Origin: Planctomycetota bacterium
Lineage (GTDB): Bacteria > Planctomycetota > MHYJ01 > JACPRB01
Assembly (NCBI GenBank): GCA_023261405.1
Contig: JAHFOZ010000017.1
Location: 2,177-22,243, forward strand
Direction of reading: 5' to 3'
Length of the DNA stretch: 20,067 bases
Shown one piece after another: positions 1-5,101 of the stretch; position 1 is the stretch's first letter; each line of letters begins with the position of its first letter. Made by a program: the position numbers and the translations under genes. The notes beneath the pieces are model-generated. The model searched no databases and was not told the DNA's origin. It saw only the letters and a list, made by a program, of their open reading frames with translations.

Positions 1-997
1 CCCCCAGCGTCCGCGTCGAAGGGGCGAACACGCCCTCCACGATCTTGTGTCCCAGGAGCGCGTTACCGTAAGGCTGCGTGACCCGCGAGCCCCCGATGAA
101 CGCCACCGGCCCTTTCGGCCGGCGCATGAGATCCTCCCCGATGCAGTCCCCCACCGTCTCGTCGAACTTTCCGGTGTCGCAGGCGATGACGACCATCACT
201 GGGAAGCCCGCACGGACCTCCACCTTCCGCGCGTCCTTGGATTCGAGGATCGGGTACGACTCCCCCTTGTACCGGACATCGTCGAAACTCGTCCGGAGGC
301 CGTGGCCCACGTAGGCCGTGAAGAGCGAGCCTTCGTTCAGGAGGCGGATCGTGTGCTCGTTGAACTTCGGGGGATAGACGCAGAACGGGGAACTCGGCTT
401 CGCGTAGGCGATCTCCACGTCGTACGCGGCCGGGATGTGGCGCGCCACGATCGTCTTGAACTGCTTCTCCAGGATCAGGTCGATCATCTCGCCGAACCCG
501 CCCTCGCCCGTCACGAAGTTGATCTTCCTTTGCCACGGCCCGGGCTTGAGCGTGGTCTCGTACTCCACGATCTTGACGGCCATCGCGCGCAGCTCCTCCG
601 CCGTGTCGGCGGGGAGCCGCCCGGTGACCGCGCCGAACCCGTGGTCGGTGGCCAGGTCCCGGTCGCTCATGAAGCGCTCGCTCGTGTAGTTCGAGTCCTG
701 CACGAAGGTCGGCACCCGGTCTGTGTCGCCGGCGAGCAGGAGGAAGCGGGGCTTCACCTCATCGACGAGCTTCCGGATCCCTGCGACGCCCTTCCCATGC
801 CGGGCCGCGACGTCGTCCGTCCGCACCACCGCCACCCGGTAGGTCCGGGCGCGGTGGGAACAGAGGGGCTCCAGGGCCGCCGTGAAGGCGGGCGGTCTGA
901 CCACGAGGTAGTCGGCTTCCAGGCCCTCCAGGTCGCGCCGGACCGGGGAGGGATCCTGGCCGCCCCCCAGGAGGACGGCCGCCATGAGGATTCTCAC
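1..997 (-). CDS. Peptidase family C25 (gingipain-like) protein, partial, 3' end beyond the window
   Basis: The minus-strand frame is open from 997 to the left edge (about 332 codons) with no stop, so the C-terminus is missing. From the ATG at 985 the protein begins MAAVLLGGGQ, then has the usual entry to a C25 domain (ADYLVV at 24-29, LLLAGDTDRVP at 82-92, TGRLPADTAEE at 121-131). The catalytic dyad is visible: His228 in AYVGHG and Cys269 in VIACDTG, followed by VAFIGGSR at 294-301. C25 peptidases cleave after Arg or Lys, or act in processing of surface proteins, and are normally exported. A GTG at 997, in frame and directly after a stop, gives MRILMAAVLLGGG, a short hydrophobic start that could be part of a signal peptide. 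I prefer it because a TAGAAT hexamer sits 6 nt upstream. The gene is divergent from the FtsQ-like gene. The family call is firm; substrate and true start are not known. Confidence 0.82.
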   Translation of the reverse strand, partial: MRILMAAVLLGGGQDPSPVRRDLEGLEADYLVVRPPAFTAALEPLCSHRARTYRVAVVRTDDVAARHGKGVAGIRKLVDEVKPRFLLLAGDTDRVPTFVQDSNYTSERFMSDRDLATDHGFGAVTGRLPADTAEELRAMAVKIVEYETTLKPGPWQRKINFVTGEGGFGEMIDLILEKQFKTIVARHIPAAYDVEIAYAKPSSPFCVYPPKFNEHTIRLLNEGSLFTAYVGHGLRTSFDDVRYKGESYPILESKDARKVEVRAGFPVMVVIACDTGKFDETVGDCIGEDLMRRPKGPVAFIGGSRVTQPYGNALLGHKIVEGVFAPSTRTLG

Positions 998-1003
998 TCA
1001 GAT

Positions 1004-1009
1004 ATTCTA
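1004..1009 (-). promoter_or_regulatory. Candidate -10 hexamer of the C25 peptidase gene
   Basis: On the minus strand TAGAAT is followed by six bases and then the GTG at 997, so transcription would start at or next to the start codon (leaderless). No good -35 is seen 16-18 nt upstream. The same TAGAAT-6 nt-GTG arrangement occurs at 2719-2733. Confidence 0.35.
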
Positions 1010-1035
1010 GCCGTCCGGACGATACAACGAGAAGA

Positions 1036-1941
1036 ATGCTGGGGAAAGTGGTCGCGCCGTTTCGGCGCATCGATTGGGATCGGCTTGCCGCCCGCGCCGG
1101 GGCGCTCGCCGCAAGTCACAGGGGCGTCGCGCGCGGCTTCCTCTTCTGGGCCGGATTCGCCTTCGTCGTTCTCCTCGTCCACCGCGAGGTCTACAGCTTC
1201 ATCACCCAGCGCCGGCAGTTCTCCGTCCCTCAGATCCGTACGGCCGTGGCCCCCCCCTGGGCCGACAACCAGGGGGTGGAACTCGTGCGTGTCGACACCC
1301 GTGGAACTTCCCTCTTCGACCCCGACCTCGTGGATCGGGTGGGCCGCTCGTTCGAGTCCTGCGCGTGGGTGAAGAAGATCACGGCGGTGGAGCGCGTGTT
1401 TCCCGACCAGCTCCGCATCCGCTTCGAGTACCGGAAACCCCATGTGGCTGTGCGGCGGCAGAACGGGTACGTTCTCGTGGATGCCGAGGGGGTCCGCCTG
1501 CCCGGCGTGTACGTCGATCCGCCCCCCTGCGCCCGCGCCGCGGAGGTCTCGGGCCTGGCCAGCGCGCCGCCCGAGCCGGGGCGCCCCTGGGACGATCCGG
1601 CCCTCAAGGCCGGCATGGCGATGGCGGACTTCATCGCCGAGACTCAGCTGCTTGCCCGCGCCGGCATTCGCGAGGTGGATGTCTCCAATTACGGCGGCCG
1701 CCAGGACGCGCGCCGGAGCGAGGTGACCCTCGTGACGCGGGGTGGCTGTGCGCTCCAGTGGGGGCGCACCCCGGGCACGGCGCGCTTCGGCGATCTCTCG
1801 CCTTCGGATAAGCTTGAAAACCTCCGGGAAGTCCTTGCCTCCTATCCGGACCTGAACGGGCTCCGGCATGTTAAGCTGTACTTCAAGGGGACGCGCGCGG
1901 TGGAGGTCGTGGATTCCCACGTCCAGCGGCCCCGGCCTTAG
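1036..1941 (+). CDS. ftsQ: FtsQ/DivIB-like cell division protein with POTRA domain
   Basis: 301 residues. A positively charged cytoplasmic N-terminus (1-33) is followed by one membrane segment at about 34-48 (GFLFWAGFAFVVLLV). A periplasmic POTRA-like domain then runs from about 62 to 135. Typical FtsQ wording is present: a CAWVKKITAVERVFPDQLRI stretch, EYRKPHVAV, then LVDAEGVRLPG. The rest (about 140-295) matches the position of the FtsQ beta domain. FtsQ links early and late divisome proteins at the septum. Here it does not sit among mur/fts genes: it starts 38 bp from a divergent peptidase gene and is followed by a palindromic repeat. Other POTRA proteins (for example TamA or BamA types) are longer and carry a barrel, so they do not fit. 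ATG at 1036 is used; GAGAAG just upstream is a poorly spaced ribosome site. Confidence 0.75.
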   Translation: MLGKVVAPFRRIDWDRLAARAGALAASHRGVARGFLFWAGFAFVVLLVHREVYSFITQRRQFSVPQIRTAVAPPWADNQGVELVRVDTRGTSLFDPDLVDRVGRSFESCAWVKKITAVERVFPDQLRIRFEYRKPHVAVRRQNGYVLVDAEGVRLPGVYVDPPPCARAAEVSGLASAPPEPGRPWDDPALKAGMAMADFIAETQLLARAGIREVDVSNYGGRQDARRSEVTLVTRGGCALQWGRTPGTARFGDLSPSDKLENLREVLASYPDLNGLRHVKLYFKGTRAVEVVDSHVQRPRP

Positions 1942-2016
1942 TACTGGGCCGCAGAAGTTCGGGACCGGTTGTGCCCCGTGCGGCCGCCTGGGCACGAACT
2001 TGCGAGTCGAAGTACC
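1940..2016. repeat. Palindromic intergenic element, copy A
   Basis: A 77-nt imperfect palindrome beginning in the ftsQ-like stop codon. Paired parts, outside to inside: GTACT (1941-1945) with AGTAC (2011-2015); AAGTTC (1955-1960) with GAACTT (1996-2001), separated from the first stem by nine unpaired bases on each side; GTGCCC (1971-1976) with GGGCAC (1990-1995). The core GGGACCGGTTGTGCCCC (1961-1977) recurs with one change at 13705-13721 in copy B. The structured hairpin could end ftsQ transcription, but there is no T-run. Confidence 0.7.
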
Positions 2017-2076
2017 CAGTGGGGAGCCTGCATTGAATCGCCGGGCGTTCCAGAAAACAGGCGACCCGGGGAATCC

Positions 2077-2721
2077 GTGCAGTCGATCCACTCGCCGAGC
2101 GATCCCCGGCTGATCCTGATGCTGCCGCTGCCCGCTTCAGGCGCGCTGCCGCTCCGCCTCGCTTGGCTGGGCGCGGCCGCGGGCGGGGTCTGCCTCATGC
2201 TCTCGGAGGCGCTCCCCTTGAATGGGGTCTTCCTCAAGCCGTCGACCGCCTTCACGGCGTTCATGGAGATCCAGGTCTTCTTCGTGCTGCTGCTGTGGCC
2301 GCTTCTGCTGGAGCCCCTGGTTCGTGAAGGCCTTCGGCCGGCGGGGGTCCTGCTGGAGATCGGCCTCCTCCTCGTGTTCGCGGGGCCCCTGACTCTGGTC
2401 TGCGCCGATCTGTCCGACCCTCCGCTCGCGGCGGTGGTCGCGGCGATCGCATTCGTCGCGGCGCTGGCGGCCTTCGTGGCGGGGCTTGTCTTCCTGGGGC
2501 AGGGCCGGGGCTGGCGGGTCGGGCCCTGGTATTTTGGAGGGGCGTTCCTCGCTTCGACGGGAGTCCCCCTGTTGGCGTTCTGGGGCGCGCCCGTGTCGTC
2601 CTTCCGGACCCTCAGCCCGTTCTGGGTGATGGCGGAAGGGCCCCCGCTCTTCGCGATCCTCCTCTTCGGCGTTGCGGGGGCGGTGGCGCTGGCCCTCGCG
2701 CAGCGGCGCCCGGCGGGGTAG
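2077..2721 (+). CDS. Polytopic membrane protein of unknown function
   Basis: About 214 residues, of which most are in five or six hydrophobic segments (for example FMEIQVFFVLLLWPLLLEPL, LLEIGLLLVFAGPLTLVCA, LAAVVAAIAFVAALAAFVAG, PPLFAILLFGVAGAVALALA). I do not recognise the family and see no catalytic motif. The start is uncertain: GTG at 2077 has CGGGGA five bases upstream, while ATG at 2119 gives a 200-residue form starting MLPLPASG with no evident ribosome site. An upstream ATG at 1969 would run through palindromic element A and is rejected. The next gene starts 9 nt after the stop, so the two are probably one unit, and the pair may form a membrane complex. This is inference from spacing only. 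Confidence 0.6.
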   Translation: MQSIHSPSDPRLILMLPLPASGALPLRLAWLGAAAGGVCLMLSEALPLNGVFLKPSTAFTAFMEIQVFFVLLLWPLLLEPLVREGLRPAGVLLEIGLLLVFAGPLTLVCADLSDPPLAAVVAAIAFVAALAAFVAGLVFLGQGRGWRVGPWYFGGAFLASTGVPLLAFWGAPVSSFRTLSPFWVMAEGPPLFAILLFGVAGAVALALAQRRPAG

Positions 2722-2724
2722 AAT
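2719..2724 (+). promoter_or_regulatory. Possible -10 hexamer overlapping a stop codon
   Basis: TAGAAT includes the TAG stop of the preceding gene and lies exactly six bases before the GTG at 2731, the same layout as at 1004-1009. It could give a leaderless transcript of the downstream gene. There is no clear -35, and translational coupling is an equally good explanation. Confidence 0.2.
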
Positions 2725-2730
2725 CGCACC

Positions 2731-4089
2731 GTGCTCGCCGCCCTCCTGCTTGCCCTGTGCGGAGTCGAGGGGATCGCCCCCGCGCAAGCGGCCGATCCAC
2801 GCATCGAGGACGTTGAACGCCTGTCTGGACCGGTCGCCCGTCCCACGCTCTGGTCGGTGCTCGCGGTGACTGTGAGTTCCGCCGGCGGGTTCGAGGGCGA
2901 GGTGGCGGTCCGCAGTTCCTTCGGGTTCATGACGGTCCATCCGGTCCGGGTGGCGAGAGAGGGCCGCGTCCGCGTGCTCGTCCCGTCGATCGATCCGGAC
3001 CGTCTCTCCGCGGGCGCCGCGACCGGCGCAATCCCTCCGACCCGCACGCGCGCCGACCGGATCGTCGGCGTGGACGAGCGCCTGTCCTATGCCGGGGAGC
3101 TGGTGTCGGATGAGAGCGTCTTCTTCCAGGTGATCCGGGAGAAGGATCTTTCGCCGCTGCTTGGACAGGGCATGGGGGAGATATTTGACCTGGTCCTCGT
3201 GGCGCCGTCGGCGGACCTGCCGGCCCCGGCACTGCGGGCGGGGACACGCGAAGAGGCGGATCGCGCCCTGGAGGCGATGCGCAAGGGGGCGGCGAGACCG
3301 CGGCTGGAGATCGTGGATCCGGTGCTCTGGACGCTGGCGCGGCCGGGAGACTGGGTGCCCGGCAAGAGGGGGGCGGCGGTTCTCTTTGCGGCAGCGTATG
3401 CGATGGCGGGGTTCGTGGCGATCATCCTCGGCTCGCGCCGGTCGGCGCGCGCGGGGGTGGGCACACTCGTCCTCGTGGCGTTCGGAGGGGCGGGGGCTTT
3501 CTGGGCGTTCTTCCCGCGGGGGCAGGTCTGGGTGGAGGGCGTTTCCTGCGAGCGTGTCGACCGGGAGGGGAGGTCGGAGGAGTGGGCCCTGTGGTTCGCC
3601 GGGGCGGGGGGCGATCGCGTCGTGACGCTGGCCTTCCCCCGCCTGGTCAAGCCCGTGCTACCCGGGCATGCGCCGTTCGATCCCCCGTTCGCCCTTCGCG
3701 TGGGGGAACGGGGATGCGAAGTCGCGGGGCTGCGGCTCGATTCGGGACGCTCCGTTTGTCTCGGGTGGGTCAGCCCGCAATCCGCCCCCACCTTGAAGCT
3801 GGATCCGGGCCTGTCGGGCCCGCTGTACAGGGCCACGCTGGTCGCCGGCGGGAAGTTTCGCGAGCTTGGGGACCTCGCGGTCGGGGCCGCCATCCCTCGC
3901 GGCGTGGAGGGGACGGGCGGTGCTCCGCCGCCCGAGACGGAGTTCGCCGGGTTCGGCCGGTGGGTGGGGCAGGAGGGTGTCTTCGGATGGCTGGAGCGGG
4001 AGGGAGGTCCCGTGGCGGAGGTGAGGTCCGCCGAGCTGGGCTCCCAGGCGCTGCGGCGGCCGCGCTGCTGGGTGAAGGAGGGACGGTGA
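2731..4089 (+). CDS. Exported, membrane-anchored protein of unknown function
   Basis: 452 residues from a GTG start. Residues 1-20 form a signal peptide ending in APAQA, with likely cleavage before ADPRIED. A soluble region of about 190 residues follows, then two membrane segments at about 214-233 (AAVLFAAAYAMAGFVAIILG) and 241-261. A second soluble region of about 190 residues contains paired cysteines (VSCERV, RGCEV). With the signal peptide removed, both soluble regions would face the periplasm. I recognise no domain. The start lies 9 nt after the upstream membrane protein gene. The end overlaps the methyltransferase gene by 4 nt (GTGA), and the last codons carry that gene's AGGAGG ribosome site, so the three genes are likely co-transcribed. 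Whether the shared operon means a shared role is unclear. Confidence 0.65.
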   Translation: MLAALLLALCGVEGIAPAQAADPRIEDVERLSGPVARPTLWSVLAVTVSSAGGFEGEVAVRSSFGFMTVHPVRVAREGRVRVLVPSIDPDRLSAGAATGAIPPTRTRADRIVGVDERLSYAGELVSDESVFFQVIREKDLSPLLGQGMGEIFDLVLVAPSADLPAPALRAGTREEADRALEAMRKGAARPRLEIVDPVLWTLARPGDWVPGKRGAAVLFAAAYAMAGFVAIILGSRRSARAGVGTLVLVAFGGAGAFWAFFPRGQVWVEGVSCERVDREGRSEEWALWFAGAGGDRVVTLAFPRLVKPVLPGHAPFDPPFALRVGERGCEVAGLRLDSGRSVCLGWVSPQSAPTLKLDPGLSGPLYRATLVAGGKFRELGDLAVGAAIPRGVEGTGGAPPPETEFAGFGRWVGQEGVFGWLEREGGPVAEVRSAELGSQALRRPRCWVKEGR

Positions 4090-4541
4090 ATCTTTTCGCG
4101 GACGTGGTGGCTACTCCGGTGGGATCGTGCGTGGTCACGATGAGGGGGGCTCGCGTGGCCGGGGTTCGCATGGGAGACCGACTCCGCGCCGGGGAGCTTC
4201 CCCGGAGGCTCCCCCGGGCCCGCCGCTGGCTGGCCGCCTGGTTTGCAGGGCGGCCCTCATCGCCGCGGCTGGATTTGTCCGGCGTTACGGCTTTCGAGCG
4301 CCGGGTATACTCCGCAGCCCGCCGCATCCGTCGGGGCGGCACGAAGTCCTACGGTGACCTGGCCCGCGCGGCGGGCCTTCCGGGCGCGGCCCGAGCCGTG
4401 GGGGGCGCGATGGGGCGGAACCCGGTTACCTTCTTCATCCCCTGACACCGTGTGGTGGCGGCCGCCGGTCCGGGCGGCTTCAGCGCGCCGGGGGGCGTGG
4501 CCCTCAAGCGTCGTCTCCTGGCGCTCGAAGCGCGTCGCTAA
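4086..4541 (+). CDS. ogt: Methylated-DNA-protein methyltransferase (Ogt/MGMT type) with TGA at the catalytic cysteine position; probable selenoprotein
   Basis: Reading through the in-frame TGA at 4443-4445 gives a complete 151-residue MGMT. The family's active-site motif PCHRVV appears as P-[TGA]-HRVV, so codon 120 replaces the methyl-accepting cysteine. Other hallmarks keep the family's exact spacing to the acceptor: Tyr89 (31 before), Arg103, the DNA-intercalating arginine (17 before), and Asn112 (8 before), matching human Tyr114, Arg128, Asn137 and Cys145. After it come His121, the GG turn (136-137) and Glu148 near the end, as in the His-Glu relay. Residues 121-151 are intact and family-like, which argues against a decayed gene. 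A SECIS-like hairpin starts 16 nt after TGA. The family removes O6-alkyl groups from guanine by irreversible transfer to itself. The start is GTG at 4086 with AGGAGG four bases upstream, overlapping the preceding gene by 4 nt. Decoding as selenocysteine is inferred; the alternatives are a sequencing error or a fresh nonsense mutation. Confidence 0.85.
4443..4478 (+). promoter_or_regulatory. Sec codon and bacterial SECIS-like hairpin
   Basis: TGA (4443-4445) is followed after 15 bases by a perfect 6-bp G:C stem, GCCGCC (4461-4466) and GGCGGC (4473-4478), closing the loop GGTCCG. The first loop base lies 21 nt after TGA. Bacterial SECIS elements have the loop within roughly 16-37 nt of UGA with G in the first loop positions. 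The E. coli fdhF element presents GGUCUG there, 18 nt from its UGA. An additional G:U pair (4460/4479) can extend the stem. No bulged U like that of fdhF is evident. Confidence 0.75.
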
Positions 4542-4575
4542 GGGTTCGAGAGGCCTATTTGCTTGAATGCACCAA

Positions 4576-4605
4576 CCGCGCCCCCTCGGGGCCTTTGCCT
4601 CGCGG
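4576..4605 (+). terminator. Nested hairpin downstream of the Sec-type methyltransferase gene, possible terminator
   Basis: Outer stem CCGCG (4576-4580) with CGCGG (4601-4605); alternative inner hairpin GCCCC (4580-4584), loop CTC, GGGGC (4588-4592), followed by CTTTGCCT. It lies 35 nt after the TAA at 4539-4541. There is no proper T-run, so intrinsic termination is uncertain. Confidence 0.35.
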
Positions 4606-4660
4606 ATACCACATCCCCTTGGGGTAACTCCACTCCAGTGAACACCCCTTTGCTTCAATT

Positions 4661-4711
4661 GCATTGATTCCACGGGTTGTCTCCCTCGGGGCCAACTCGG
4701 CGAATCAATGC
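4661..4711. other. Structured inverted repeat in the 4542-4831 gap
   Basis: A perfect 10-bp inverted repeat, GCATTGATTC (4661-4670) and GAATCAATGC (4702-4711), encloses a second stem, GGGTTG (4674-4679) with CAACTC (4693-4698, one G:U pair). The 4542-4765 stretch has no credible gene, is less G+C-rich than its surroundings and holds further small palindromes (CCCCTTGGGG at 4615-4624 or a base either side). It may be a small RNA, an upstream regulatory site or a transcript end. I cannot match it to 6S RNA, SRP RNA, tmRNA or a tRNA. Confidence 0.4.
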
Positions 4712-4765
4712 GGGCTCACCACCAGGGGAGTCCGGGCCCGTCTCTGCATATGCAGCATAAATTAT

Positions 4766-4795
4766 TTGACATTTTATGGGGTGGATATCTATAGT
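4766..4795 (+). promoter_or_regulatory. Strong sigma70-type promoter for the trm112-yidC row
   Basis: Consensus -35 TTGACA at 4766-4771 and TATAGT (5 of 6 to TATAAT) at 4790-4795, separated by 18 bases and lying in a locally A+T-rich patch. Transcription would begin near 4802, giving a leader of about 30 nt before the ATG at 4832. Confidence 0.65.
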
Positions 4796-4831
4796 TTATG
4801 CCCATTGCCCGCTTCACGGGGAGGGTTTCAG

Positions 4832-5101
4832 ATGCCGATCCCGAAGGACCTGCTGGACATCATGGCCTGCGCCTTCTGCAAGGGAGAGTTGGTGCTCGAG
4901 GCCGACAAACTCCGCTGCAAGAACGCCGAATGCGCGCTCGTCTTCCCCGTCAAGGACGACATCCCCATCATGCTGATCGACGAGGCGCAGCGCCCCTGCC
5001 CGAAGTGCCAGGCCCAGCGGGATTGGAACGACGACGTCCTCAAATGTCCGAAGTGCGGCGCCACGCACACCTACGTGCGCAAAGAGGGCCCGGGTGGATA
5101 A
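4832..5101 (+). CDS. Trm112/UPF0434-like zinc protein with an extra zinc ribbon
   Basis: 89 residues. Residues 4-52 resemble the Trm112 family: PKDLLDIMACAFCKGEL, a second cysteine pair (Cys29, Cys34), then VFPVKDDIPIMLIDEA. In that family the first zinc site is formed by four cysteines, here Cys13, Cys16, Cys29 and Cys34. A second four-cysteine set (Cys56, Cys59, Cys72, Cys75, in PCPKC and KCPKCG) adds a short zinc ribbon that plain UPF0434 proteins lack. Trm112 proteins activate methyltransferases in eukaryotes and archaea; the role of the bacterial relatives is poorly defined. ATG at 4832 has GGGGAGGG about six bases upstream and follows the strong promoter at 4766. An earlier in-frame ATG at 4664 lies inside an inverted repeat upstream of the promoter and is rejected. 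The gene overlaps yidC by 8 nt, so the two are translationally coupled. Confidence 0.75.
   Translation: MPIPKDLLDIMACAFCKGELVLEADKLRCKNAECALVFPVKDDIPIMLIDEAQRPCPKCQAQRDWNDDVLKCPKCGATHTYVRKEGPGG

Noticed and set aside
47..1372. 441-codon plus-strand frame at the left edge
   Set aside because: It lies opposite the C25 peptidase, whose catalytic motifs are clear, and overlaps the FtsQ-like gene out of frame.
1969..2076. N-terminal extension of the membrane protein from ATG 1969
   Set aside because: It would translate the palindromic repeat and a stretch with no membrane or family character.
4086..4445. Methyltransferase ending at TGA 4443-4445 as a truncated or pseudogene product
   Set aside because: The TGA lies precisely on the catalytic cysteine codon, the 31 codons after it are intact and family-like, and a SECIS-like hairpin follows. 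Sequencing error remains possible but is the less likely reading.
4541..4560. T-arm-like sequence GGGTTCGAGAGGCC suggesting a tRNA
   Set aside because: The supposed stem does not pair and there are no D-arm, anticodon or acceptor parts around it on either strand.
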